Positions 55,028 to 63,653 of a stretch of DNA of 64,000 nucleotides are shown piece after piece. The position numbers and the translations under genes were made by a program. Location of the stretch: assembly GCF_000427685.1 (NCBI RefSeq), contig NZ_KE386573.1, positions 2,960,938 through 3,024,937 on the forward strand, read 5' to 3'. Under the pieces are notes generated by a model. It ran no database searches and had not been told where the DNA came from. It saw only the letters and a list, made by a program, of their open reading frames with translations. Within the stretch, counting starts at the first letter, position 1, and every line of letters starts with the position of its first letter. The stretch comes from Haloplanus natans DSM 17983. GTDB lineage: Archaea; Halobacteriota; Halobacteria; Halobacteriales; Haloferacaceae.

Positions 55028-55855
55028 TTAAATATCGAAGACAGCGAGGACTGGCGCGTGGTCACTGTGGGTCGCTCCGGTTTCTGAATACCAGCAGTTG
55101 ATTGGCGAGAGGGCCTCCGATGCGAAGAGGTGATCGATTCGTCGACCATCATGACTCACCGAGAGCGAGTCGACATCACCGTACCCATGTTGGGCCCGGA
55201 AGACATCGATCATCCCGAAGTGTCCTAAGCCTTTGAGAATTTTGAGTTCTGCTGTGACTCCGCGCTGCTGGAGATCATCGTCACGTTGGTAGCCGTACGT
55301 GATGGCTTGGCCGTCAGCAAGTTCTCGCTGTGGGCTGTTCAGGTCTCCAGCAATGATACGGGGTTTCTCTTCAGCCTCTTCGACGTACTCGTAGGCGAGT
55401 TCAAGGATCGTGAGTTTTTCCTCCGGGTAGCTGTTGCCAGGCACCGCCCTGATGTTCCAGACCTCGATAGTTGTATTCCTGTAGTCGATACTAGCAATGA
55501 GGAATTTTTCGGGATATGCTGTTGAGCGGTCCGACTCAGTCCGTGTCGTGTGCTCATTCAATTCAAGACCAGTAGTAGTTTTTATGCATTCTAATTCGCT
55601 CGTCGTAGCAGTGATGTGGCCGTTGCTGTTGCCTTGTTCTACCGCGATATCGAGGGTATCTCGTACAGTCGTATACCCAAGGCGGTCGGTCAACAATTCC
55701 TGCCAGAGATCACGTCGATTTGGGTTGACCTCCTGTAGTAAGAGGAGGTCCGGCTGAGTCGCAAGTGAGTCTAACCATCCTATCTGATCGGCAATCTGAT
55801 CTGGTGAGCCTTGGGGCGGGAACGTTCCATCAACGTTCCATGAAAGAACTCTCAT
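55028..55855 (-). CDS. EEP-family (endonuclease/exonuclease/phosphatase) protein, 275 aa
   Basis: DNase I/Exo III-like fold: MRVLSWNVDGTFPPQGSP, DLLLLQEVNPNRRDLW (metal Glu), RIIAGDLNSPQRELADG (catalytic DxN), GRRIDHLFAS and the final ATHSDHAPVLAVFDI (Asp-His). All key residues are present, so it should be an active metal-dependent nuclease or phosphatase. Codons are much more A/T-ending than elsewhere in the window, which indicates transfer. No signal peptide. It could be a defence or repair effector; unproven. Confidence 0.85.
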   Translation of the reverse strand: MRVLSWNVDGTFPPQGSPDQIADQIGWLDSLATQPDLLLLQEVNPNRRDLWQELLTDRLGYTTVRDTLDIAVEQGNSNGHITATTSELECIKTTTGLELNEHTTRTESDRSTAYPEKFLIASIDYRNTTIEVWNIRAVPGNSYPEEKLTILELAYEYVEEAEEKPRIIAGDLNSPQRELADGQAITYGYQRDDDLQQRGVTAELKILKGLGHFGMIDVFRAQHGYGDVDSLSVSHDGRRIDHLFASEALSPINCWYSETGATHSDHAPVLAVFDI

Positions 55856-55970
55856 CGGTGCTGGACACCCGTGTCTGGTTACTAAATTGTAATGAGAACT
55901 GAATTTTTCCATTGGACCGTTCGAACAGATCGATATCGGCGTGTCATCAGTACTGTATTCAGCACACCCC

Positions 55971-57107
55971 CTACCGCGCACCGGACACCGTCAGCAGCCC
56001 AAAGTCGTAAATCTCGGCTCGGTATCGCTCCACGATATCCTCGTAGTACGTGTGGACGTAGCTATCGATGGTCTCGCGGCTCACCTCGACACCTTCGATC
56101 CGATCCCCACGCATGTACTTCACTAACTCACGATTCCAATCCTGGCTCACTAACCAGTGCGTCGTGAACCGATGCCGCCCGAAGTGACTCGTCACCGCCC
56201 GATGGGTCTCCGTCTCCGGATAGTCATCTTGGAAGTGCTCGGCCCAGATGCGGCGCACGTCTTCGGTGTCCAACGGGTTGTGTGTCGAGGTGGTGTAGAA
56301 CACCTCGTTGGCACCCGTATCTGGACGTGTCATCAGCAACGCCACGAACGTTGCCCGCAGTTCGTCGTCCAACGGCAACACCCGTGGCCGTCCCGATTTG
56401 TTCCCCGAGCGCTCGTATCGTGACGGGATGCAGACGGCGTTGTCGCGGCCGGTGACGAGTGGATGCGATCCTAACGATGGGTACGCGGCCGCGAGGTCGG
56501 GGTGGTCGATCGTCACATCCGACAGCCGAAGATTACAGACCTCGCCGGCCCGGACCCCGAGTTTGAGTTGGATCAGGACGACCGCCCGATCGCGAATGTG
56601 CGTCAGTGCGCGAAGATACGTCGTCAGTTCGTCGATCGAGAGTCGCGGTGGATCCTTCTGTGGTGGCCGTGTGAGATCGAGTTTCGACAGGACGAGTTCG
56701 AACGGATCGTACGTCTGTGGATGGGGGAAGGCCGGATCGCGCTGCCAGAAGTGATAGATCGCATCAAGTCGATGGAGTTTCGTCCGCGCCGTGTCCGGCT
56801 GATTCCCCCGGTCGTCACAGCAGTGACGAACGAACTGGCGCACGTGCCGTTCGTTCGGACACGCAGGGTGTCGGCCCTGTCGGTCCATGTGCGCCACCCA
56901 TTGGTCGATTACACGCCGATACGCACGCTTCGTGTCCGCCGTCAGGTCACGCGGGGCGGCCACGGCGTCGAAAAAGAGGTCGAACGGATCGACAGTGAGG
57001 TCGTCGAACGTCGGTGCATGCACCGCGAGCGGATCCGTCGTCCGGTCGAACGCATCGGCGATGGCTTCGTGCTCGTCAGTTGGGCCCGCTGTATCACGCA
57101 TCGCCAT
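55971..57107 (-). CDS. tyrosine recombinase/integrase, 378 aa
   Basis: Phage integrase family. N-terminal SAM-like core-binding domain (about 40-135, TADTKRAYRRVIDQWVAHMD) and catalytic domain (about 155-365): Arg I R186 in LGVRAGEVCNLRLSDV; HxxR H308/R311 in SHFGRHRFTTHW; Tyr nucleophile probably Y350 in ETIDSYVHTYYE. Complete. ATG 57107 (MAMRD) overlaps the upstream small gene by 14 bases; ATG 57101 is possible. It likely integrates or resolves an element; att sites not found. Confidence 0.88.
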   Translation of the reverse strand: MAMRDTAGPTDEHEAIADAFDRTTDPLAVHAPTFDDLTVDPFDLFFDAVAAPRDLTADTKRAYRRVIDQWVAHMDRQGRHPACPNERHVRQFVRHCCDDRGNQPDTARTKLHRLDAIYHFWQRDPAFPHPQTYDPFELVLSKLDLTRPPQKDPPRLSIDELTTYLRALTHIRDRAVVLIQLKLGVRAGEVCNLRLSDVTIDHPDLAAAYPSLGSHPLVTGRDNAVCIPSRYERSGNKSGRPRVLPLDDELRATFVALLMTRPDTGANEVFYTTSTHNPLDTEDVRRIWAEHFQDDYPETETHRAVTSHFGRHRFTTHWLVSQDWNRELVKYMRGDRIEGVEVSRETIDSYVHTYYEDIVERYRAEIYDFGLLTVSGAR

Positions 57108-57582
57108 CACTCCCTGTCGTCGTGTCGCAGCGCCCCACCTTCGTCTCCCAGATGCGACCTGCAGTCTCCGTCGTCGCCGCCGCCATCCACACCGGATGAT
57201 ACCGATGCGGATGGTCCGCGTGGAACTGCAACCACGTGTAGAACTCCTCGAGGCGCACCCAGTACTGCGTGTACACCGTTCGAGTCGTCCGGGAGGCAGC
57301 CAGGTTGGTACACCACGTCTCCACGTCATCCGGACGGGCCAGTGCGTGATGGCGCTCTCGCTCACGCATGTGCGCCTTCCACGAGCGAGCCGTCTTCGTG
57401 AACGTCTGTTCGTACCCCGTCGAATCGAAGGCGTTCGACCGGCTCTCCCGGAAGTCGGTCCAGACGTCCCAGCCGTCGTAGCGCTCTGCGTAGGTACTGA
57501 GGCGGTGTCGGGGAGGAACGTCACTGAGTCGTGTGTAGATGCCCATGCGTCGGTCTGGATCGCGCGCTTTCTGTCGTGTCAT
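57094..57582 (-). CDS. SAM-like (core-binding) recombinase accessory protein, 162 aa
   Basis: Starts MTRQKARDPDRRMGIYTRLS and contains FDSTGYEQTFTKTARSWKAH, LARPDDVETWCTNLAASRTT and a helix with YTQYWVRLEEFYTWLQFHAD. This is the shape of an integrase N-terminal core-binding domain with no catalytic domain. It overlaps and precedes the full recombinase, so the two are translated together. It may be a DNA-binding directionality or competitor factor; this role is inferred. Confidence 0.65.
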   Translation of the reverse strand: MTRQKARDPDRRMGIYTRLSDVPPRHRLSTYAERYDGWDVWTDFRESRSNAFDSTGYEQTFTKTARSWKAHMRERERHHALARPDDVETWCTNLAASRTTRTVYTQYWVRLEEFYTWLQFHADHPHRYHPVWMAAATTETAGRIWETKVGRCDTTTGSDGDA

Positions 57583-57607
57583 TGGTCGATCGGCGCTGCC
57601 CGCCTGC

Positions 57608-57636
57608 GGGCAGCCGGCACCCGTTGCCGGCTGCCC
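57608..57636. repeat. perfect 12-bp inverted repeat before the recombinase operon
   Basis: GGGCAGCCGGCA (57608-57619), CCCGT loop, TGCCGGCTGCCC (57625-57636). It lies 26 bases upstream of the small recombinase gene start on the minus strand. Candidate operator or recombination core site. Confidence 0.6.
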
Positions 57637-57682
57637 ATAACCAGACCGTACACTGGCCGGGTGTCTCCGTCACACCGCGATG

Positions 57683-57704
57683 GCAGTCACAGGTGTGTGA
57701 CTGC
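57683..57704. repeat. 9-bp inverted repeat GCAGTCACA/TGTGACTGC
   Basis: GCAGTCACA, GGTG, TGTGACTGC: perfect 9-bp arms over 4 bases, 47 bases further upstream of the first dyad. With it, the region looks like a regulatory or att-type site for the recombinases. Confidence 0.55.
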
Positions 57705-58455
57705 GGGCACGGTGCGTAACGCGCTAGCCGGTGACGAGAGCTGTTCTCGGGCGGTTTGGCGGGGTTCATAATCGGGGTGTGGCTCCGGTAGTCGGCGGGC
57801 GGACGCGACATGTACCTGGTTGCTGTCGGCATCGAGTGGGCTCGTCGCGGTGTCGCTGTCGCCTTGCTCGACGATCGTGCCGGGGGGTATCTGGTACGGC
57901 GGCTGCGGCAAACTGATGCACCGACGATCTCTCGGGTCATTGCGGCTGTTCTGCGTAGACTGCGATCGACGGCAGCAGTCGCGGCGCCGGTCTGCGCGGC
58001 GACGACGGCGCGTCAGCTGGCCGCGAATGGCGCCGTCCGGACGCCGGCCACGGCGTTCGTGACGCCGTTTCATAATCGCTCGAATCGACCGACGGCAACC
58101 GTGTATGAAAATTGCGCGGGGCCACGGCCGGACGCTTACGCCGAGTCGCGAGCACCAACCCACGCGCCGCAGCACCGAGCGTTTCCCGTCACCACCGCGT
58201 TGCGCGCCGCGTCGCCTACGTCTGTCTCCACGGCAGGTGGTCGGCGTCCGCACGCGCCCCCGTCATACTCACCACGATGGCTCGTGACACAGCCGCCTTG
58301 CGGGCAAACACATCGATTATGAAACACAGCACAGGAGTCTAGACGAGCCGAGGCAGTCGCTCATCACGCTAGCTCCCGCACAACCGATTCAGGAACACCC
58401 CGCGGTCACAGACAGTCGACGCCCAGTCCGTCACGCGTTGTGACCGGTCAGCCAG

Positions 58456-61400
58456 CTAAACCACCTTGTACTGATCCGTCTTCGGGCTGTACAGGTCGCC
58501 TTTCCGACGTAACTGCTCGATCTGATCCATCACTTTCGACTCCTCGATCCCCTCCGCTTCGGCGCGTTCGACGATCGCTTCCAGCGGCGCGCCCGCCTCC
58601 TTCTCGTACTCGGCGTCGACCGTCTCGATCACGTCCTTGATGCTCTTGATGCGGTCGCGCTGGCTCTTGGAGGTGCCCGTCTCGATTACGTCGGCGTCGA
58701 ATTCGCCCGTCTCGGGGTCGACGCCGATGTCCTGCAGGCAGGAGCGGACGATGTCGATGACGCGGTCGGCGTCCTCGCGTTCGACGGTGTCGGAGAGGCG
58801 CACCCGCGCGCTCGCCTCCGCGAGGCGAACCAGCGCCTCCAGTTTCCGCGCCGTCACCGGCACCGGCGCGTCCTCGTCGGCCCCCTTCGCGCGCAGGTCG
58901 ACGTAGAAGTCACGGATCGCTTCCTTCGCCTCGTCGGTCATCGTCGGGAAGCAGGTCCGCTTGGCGTAGGCGATGTACTTCCGCAGGAGGTCGGGGTCGA
59001 TTTCGGGGTCGACCGTGTCGGTCACCGCCTCGACTTCCTCGGCGCTGTGATTCGAGTTCGCCACCTTCGTCCGCTGGGTGTTCAACTCGCCCGCGTAGTT
59101 GGTCCGCAGGATGTGTTCCGCGAGGGCGGCGTCCTCCTCCGGGTCGGGCTGGTCGGTCACCGTGAAGATCAGGTCGAACCGCGAGATGAGCGCGGGTTCG
59201 AGGTCGATCTGCTCGCCGATTGGTTCGTACTGGTCGAACCGGCCGTACTTCGGGTTGGCGGCGCCCAGCAGGGAACAGCGGGATTTGAGGGTAGCGTTGA
59301 TTCCGGCCTTGGAGATGGAGATAGAGTTGTGGAGCGCGACGCCCTGACTGACGAAGGTGTTCGTCGGCTCGACGGTCACGTCGTAGACGTAGTCGCAGGC
59401 GTACTCCCCTTCGTTGGGAATCGTTTCCACGTCGGCCACCCGGTAGTACCGGAGCGTACATCGCTCTTCGAGCGCGTCCAGTCGCGTCGCCGCGTCGTCG
59501 AGCGCGTCCGAGACGGCGTCGCGTGCCGCCGTCGCCAGCGCAGCCCGACGCTCGGCGTCGTAGCCGCCGTCCTCGGCGTAGTGGACCGCACTCGTCGTTT
59601 CGCCGTCGAGCCGGTCAGCGAGTTGTCGCCCGGACCAGTCGGCCGCCGCCCGCACGTCGGCGAGCGTGTCGGCCTCGTCGAGAGTGGACCGAATCGCCTG
59701 CGCACGGTCTCGAAGCGTCTCGACGTGCCGTTCGACCGTCTCGATCTGCACCCCGTATCCCTCGTCGAGGTTCGGTTTCAGTTCGCCGGTGAGTCGGAGG
59801 CCAAGCAGCCGCCTGAGCGACCGAATCTCCGCCGCGGCGCTCGGCGGCACCACGTCGTGGTGTCGCTTCGTCGCCTCGCTTCGATCGACGAACTCGCGGG
59901 CCTTCGCGTAACGGTCGTCCGCCGGTTCGACGACGGCGTCGACGAATCTCGCCGTCGAATCGCCCATCACGTACGTCTTCCACGAATCCTCGGCCACGTC
60001 GTGGTGGATGCGCGACGCCACGCCGAGCTTCGCCAGCGCGTCGGCGTAGTCCTCGGCCAGCCCCGCCGACGCCGTCGAGAACGACATGGCTTCGCTCTCG
60101 ACGCCGCCGTCCCCGGCGAACGCGCCGACGAGGAACCGCCGGATTACCTCCTCCGAAGCACCGAGCACGGCGGCCGGAATGCGTTTCCCCCGTGCGGTGG
60201 GCATCACTTCGGGGACGTTCGACTCGAACCAGCGGTAGAGCTTCGTCGAGGTGTACTGTTGGGTTACGGTCCCGGCGGCGTTCGTCGTGTCGCTACTCGT
60301 CATCCCGAACACGTCGTCCATTAGGCGCTCCATCCGATCCAGCAGCTGCTCGTCCTGATTCGAGAAGCCGATTTCGTGACTGCTCCCGGCGTACGAGTGG
60401 CCCTCCGCGACGAGCAAGCCCAGAATCTCCGCAAGATCAGGCGTGAGTTCGTCGGGCAGGTCGATGTCTTTCTCCTTGCCGCGGTGTGGCTCTCCGTCCA
60501 GCGACACGCCAGCCGTCGAGTTCGGCAGTTTCCGCGGTGCGGGGACGAACGATCCCGTCTCGACGTCGCTCGCGTCGACCGTCGTCGTCTCGCCGTCTCG
60601 CTCGACGAACATCGGATGCTCCGGCGTCACGAGGACGCTTCGCCCGTTCGAAAACGTGACGCGGACGAACTCGTCGGGCGCCTCGTGTCGGCTCACGCGG
60701 TCGACCGGTTGCTTTTCGACCTCGTTCGTCTCGAAATCGATCGAGTGGACGCCCACCCCGTCGACGGGCAGGATGTCGCAGTTCACGCCGTCGACCACCT
60801 CGTCCGGGCGGTCGGCCATCGCTCCGTCGACGAACTCTCCGATTTCGACGCGCCGGCCGTTCGCGAGCAGGATTTCCGAACTCGGGTGGTAGGACTGCTG
60901 TTCGAGCGCCTGGTGCATTGCTGATCGATCTTCGGAATTATGTACGACCATCCCGTTGGCGACGAAGTTGTGGGTGCCGTCGACGGTGAGGTCGTAGACG
61001 TGGTCGTGATCGTGTGCGACGACTGCCTTTGTCGACGCAACCCGACGGAAGTCCACATCTTCTCCACCGTCGTCCGCGCTTGGCAGTTCGCCCGGCGTGA
61101 CGCCGTCCGGGGTCGCTTCGGCATCGAACGCATTGACCCCACCGTCAGTCGCCGACTGTGGTACCGCTCGCGGCACGTACACCCAGTCGCCCGACGACAG
61201 GTCGCTGGCCGCTCGCTCCACCCGCTCCCCGTCCTCGAAGACGAAGAACGGATGATCGTCGGTGGCCGTGAGTCGCTCGCCAGTCTCCAGTCGGACTTCC
61301 GAAAGCTCCGTGGGTGCCTCGTACTCGTGAACTGCCGTCACGGGCCGTGAGACGATCCGACCGTCGTCGGTCATCGTCCACGCGTCGAGATCGACGTCTC

Positions 61401-63285
61401 TGATCGTCCGCCCGTTGTCGAGTTCTTCGACCGTTCCCGTTTCCGCGGCATCGCGTGCGAGTTCCTCGATTCGACGGATCGACCCGTCGGCGAGGTGGAC
61501 GATCGTATCGCCGGTCACACATCGCATCTTGTCTAACTCGTCCACAGCCGCGATCCCCTGATCGGCCAGCACGAGCGCCCCGGCTTCGAGACTCCACTGC
61601 TGTCCTTCGCCGAAATCGTCGCGTACAGCCGCTGCAGTCAGGCCTGCCGAGGATGATCCTTTCCCCGACGTGTAGACAGACCGGGGTGCGATATTGCGGA
61701 TGTAGGACAAGAGTTGGGAGTTGTGGGAGACGATGCCGTTGCCGAGGTACGTGTGTGTATCCTCGACTTCGAGGTCGTACACCCAGTCGTAGTCGGGGGC
61801 GACCCTTTCGATGGATTCGATACGGTCCCAGTGGGTGTCGTCGCGAATCCCTCCCCCACCGGCGGCAGTCGAACCACCGTCCGGGACGGCGGAAGTCGGC
61901 GTCGTCGATTCGTTCCTCACGCCGTCAGCGACGCCGCTTCTACGTGCCGCGATACGATCACCGACTTCGAGTTCGTCGGCTCTGGTCGCATCCAGACACC
62001 CTGTTTCCGAAACGAACAGCGGATGCGACGGCGTCACTTCCACCTCGCGGCCGGACTCGGTACGAATCCGGTACATCCGGTCGGGTGCTTCCCGCTTCCA
62101 GACCTTCGTCGCCCGTCCACGGGTAATCGTCCCATCGGCAGTCACCGTCTGGACGGGGAAATCGACCGACTGATACACCCCGTCGTCGACCAGCACAGGG
62201 TTTTCTAGCCGTGATTCGACCAGCTCGCCGAGTTTTCGCTCGGTCCCGTCCCCGAGCACGACATTAGTATCAAATTTTTGGCACTTGCCGGTCCCCGGAT
62301 CACCGATCAACAGCATATGCAGGTCCCCCCGAATCCGCGACCCGTCGGGCAGGTGCTTCGTCACCCCCGAGAACAACTGGAGGATCATGGAGAGTTTCTC
62401 CTCGTCGTAGCCGTAGATGGAGGGGGCGACGGAGGCGACCATCTCCTCGTAGATGTCGGGGTGGTTCGACAGTTCGATGATGTCGCGCTTGTCCGCCTCG
62501 CTGATCTCCATGTCCTCGAACTGTTCGTCCTCGATTTCGACGCTGACGCCGTCCATATAGAGGTCGAACAGTTGGGATTTCTCGTTGCCCTCGGTCACCT
62601 GATCGATGTGGAGGACGCCCGTGACGGTGACGTGGTCGCCGGCGGTCACCTTCCCGGTGATGTCGTCCTCGATGTCGATGTCGATGCTCTGGGGCGTCTC
62701 GCCGCCGCGGAGGCCTTCGGGCGACTCCTGGACTCGGAGCTTCTGGGAGTCGACGAACTCGCTTTGATCGTAGTTGACGCGGAACGGGCCCTGTCGCTCA
62801 CAGCCCTGGCACTCGTGGGGTTCCTGGAAGCCGCCGTCGCTCTGGGGGATATACGTCATCGTGCCACAGCGCTGGCACTCGAAGGCGGCCTCGGTGATCT
62901 TCGGACGCACGTCGGTCGCCTTGCGGACGATGCCCGAGACGGCGATCATGCGCCCGACGTGGTTGTCGTGGACGCGGATCGACCGGATGTCGACGGATTC
63001 GGGGAGGTTCCGCAAGCGGACGTGGGCCTGTCCGAGCGACACGTCGGCCGGCAGGTCGTACACCCGAAGGGCCTCCTCCGCGAAGTCCTCGAGTTGGTCG
63101 GGTTGGGAGAGGTAGTCCTCGGCGAGGTCCTGATCGAACTGATACAGGTCGTCGTAGTCGACGTGGAGGGAGCGCTGCTCGTTGGGATATCGCTGGGCGA
63201 GTCGGCTGATCGCGTCGCGGTAGTAGTTCCGGTAGAACCGGACGAATCGATCGACCAGTTCCTGATTCGGCGACGACTGCGCCAT
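58456..63285 (-). CDS. mcm: replicative helicase MCM with three inteins, 1609 aa precursor
   Basis: Archaeal MCM hexamer helicase. N-terminal OB/zinc region (CQRCGTMTYIP, HECQGCERQG, about 137-162); AAA+ core with Walker A GDPGTGKS split by intein 1 after Lys334, Walker B ending VDELDKMR, arginine finger SRFDLIF; C-terminal winged helix ends TDQYKVV. Inteins at 335-522, 589-783 and 798-1320 leave extein blocks of 334, 66, 14 and 289 residues (703 in total, normal for haloarchaea). All three interrupt the ATPase core, so none can be left unspliced. Confidence 0.96.
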   Translation of the reverse strand: MAQSSPNQELVDRFVRFYRNYYRDAISRLAQRYPNEQRSLHVDYDDLYQFDQDLAEDYLSQPDQLEDFAEEALRVYDLPADVSLGQAHVRLRNLPESVDIRSIRVHDNHVGRMIAVSGIVRKATDVRPKITEAAFECQRCGTMTYIPQSDGGFQEPHECQGCERQGPFRVNYDQSEFVDSQKLRVQESPEGLRGGETPQSIDIDIEDDITGKVTAGDHVTVTGVLHIDQVTEGNEKSQLFDLYMDGVSVEIEDEQFEDMEISEADKRDIIELSNHPDIYEEMVASVAPSIYGYDEEKLSMILQLFSGVTKHLPDGSRIRGDLHMLLIGDPGTGKCQKFDTNVVLGDGTERKLGELVESRLENPVLVDDGVYQSVDFPVQTVTADGTITRGRATKVWKREAPDRMYRIRTESGREVEVTPSHPLFVSETGCLDATRADELEVGDRIAARRSGVADGVRNESTTPTSAVPDGGSTAAGGGGIRDDTHWDRIESIERVAPDYDWVYDLEVEDTHTYLGNGIVSHNSQLLSYIRNIAPRSVYTSGKGSSSAGLTAAAVRDDFGEGQQWSLEAGALVLADQGIAAVDELDKMRCVTGDTIVHLADGSIRRIEELARDAAETGTVEELDNGRTIRDVDLDAWTMTDDGRIVSRPVTAVHEYEAPTELSEVRLETGERLTATDDHPFFVFEDGERVERAASDLSSGDWVYVPRAVPQSATDGGVNAFDAEATPDGVTPGELPSADDGGEDVDFRRVASTKAVVAHDHDHVYDLTVDGTHNFVANGMVVHNSEDRSAMHQALEQQSYHPSSEILLANGRRVEIGEFVDGAMADRPDEVVDGVNCDILPVDGVGVHSIDFETNEVEKQPVDRVSRHEAPDEFVRVTFSNGRSVLVTPEHPMFVERDGETTTVDASDVETGSFVPAPRKLPNSTAGVSLDGEPHRGKEKDIDLPDELTPDLAEILGLLVAEGHSYAGSSHEIGFSNQDEQLLDRMERLMDDVFGMTSSDTTNAAGTVTQQYTSTKLYRWFESNVPEVMPTARGKRIPAAVLGASEEVIRRFLVGAFAGDGGVESEAMSFSTASAGLAEDYADALAKLGVASRIHHDVAEDSWKTYVMGDSTARFVDAVVEPADDRYAKAREFVDRSEATKRHHDVVPPSAAAEIRSLRRLLGLRLTGELKPNLDEGYGVQIETVERHVETLRDRAQAIRSTLDEADTLADVRAAADWSGRQLADRLDGETTSAVHYAEDGGYDAERRAALATAARDAVSDALDDAATRLDALEERCTLRYYRVADVETIPNEGEYACDYVYDVTVEPTNTFVSQGVALHNSISISKAGINATLKSRCSLLGAANPKYGRFDQYEPIGEQIDLEPALISRFDLIFTVTDQPDPEEDAALAEHILRTNYAGELNTQRTKVANSNHSAEEVEAVTDTVDPEIDPDLLRKYIAYAKRTCFPTMTDEAKEAIRDFYVDLRAKGADEDAPVPVTARKLEALVRLAEASARVRLSDTVEREDADRVIDIVRSCLQDIGVDPETGEFDADVIETGTSKSQRDRIKSIKDVIETVDAEYEKEAGAPLEAIVERAEAEGIEESKVMDQIEQLRRKGDLYSPKTDQYKVV
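59326..60894 (-). other. MCM intein 3, 523 aa, with LAGLIDADG endonuclease
   Basis: Starts SYHPSSEILLANGRRVEIGE (Ser1), ends SQGVALHN before Ser. Two dodecapeptide-like motifs, LAEILGLLVAEGH and FLVGAFAGDGGVE, identify a LAGLIDADG homing endonuclease with its acidic residues (E and D). It is the only one of the window's inteins with a full endonuclease, so it may still home. About 150 further residues between the endonuclease and the C-terminal splicing block are helical. Confidence 0.9.
60937..61521 (-). other. MCM intein 2, 195 aa mini-intein
   Basis: Starts CVTGDTIVHLADGSIRRIEE, block B TATDDHPFFVF, ends FVANGMVVHN before Ser. No endonuclease domain; a Gly/Asp-rich loop (about 120-160) takes its place. 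Standard Cys1, His-Asn and +1 Ser splice residues. It leaves a 14-residue extein to intein 3. Confidence 0.9.
61720..62283 (-). other. MCM intein 1, 188 aa mini-intein at the Walker A motif
   Basis: Inserted directly after GDPGTGK. Starts CQKFDTNVVLGDGTERKLGE, block B VTPSHPLFVSETG, ends LGNGIVSHN before Ser. No endonuclease; a Ser/Thr/Gly-rich loop (about 120-150) replaces it. The first codons (CAA AAA TTT GAT ACT AAT) are A/T-ending in contrast to the host gene. Confidence 0.9.
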
Positions 63286-63414
63286 TGAAACACCCTTGCG
63301 CGGGATGACCTAAGAGTCTTCGTTCGGACGACGAGGGCGAGCAGTCGCGCCGGGGGCGCGGCCGCGTCGACGGGGTGAGTCCGACGCCCGTTCGGCGTCA
63401 GGGACGCCGCCCGC

Positions 63415-63588
63415 TCATCCGCCGCCGCCCGCGACGCCGCTCCCGATGGCGGCGCCGCAGTCGTTGCACGCGACGACGTAGAAGCGCTTCGAGGACCGGA
63501 AGAGTCCGCCCATCTTCGAATCCATGTCGACGAACTCCACGTCCGATTCCTCCGCGATGGCGGCGTCGCACTCGGGGCAGTGTACCAT
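63415..63588 (-). CDS. small CxxC zinc-ribbon protein, 57 aa
   Basis: MVHCPECDAAIAEESDVEFV, then SSKRFYVVACNDCGAAIGSG and a Gly tail. Two CxxC pairs (C4/C7 and C39-type CNDC) form a zinc ribbon. An in-frame ATG at 63618 would add MPGRGVGTPG, less likely. Function unknown; similar mini-ribbons are common in haloarchaea. Confidence 0.75.
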   Translation of the reverse strand: MVHCPECDAAIAEESDVEFVDMDSKMGGLFRSSKRFYVVACNDCGAAIGSGVAGGGG

Positions 63589-63653
63589 ACCGGGAGTACC
63601 GACACCGCGTCCGGGCAAGTGTCTTCCCGACGCTCAAACTGGCGTTGTACCGA

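Larger units (their letters stand above)
57583..58455. other. region upstream of recombinase module: palindromes, one doubtful ORF
   Basis: About 870 bases with no confident gene. It has two strong dyads (57608-57636 and 57683-57704). A plus-strand frame 57810-58322 starts MYLVAVGIEWARRGVAVALL, which faintly resembles the RNase H-type start VGVDWA of DUF429 proteins but then degenerates; a minus-strand frame over the same DNA is Arg-rich. TATA-like GGTTATGG on the minus strand at 57636-57643 could drive the recombinase operon. Confidence 0.35.

Noticed and set aside
57687-58253. 188-aa Arg-rich minus-strand frame before the recombinase operon
   Set aside because: Extremely Arg-rich and opposite another weak frame; neither shows a convincing domain.
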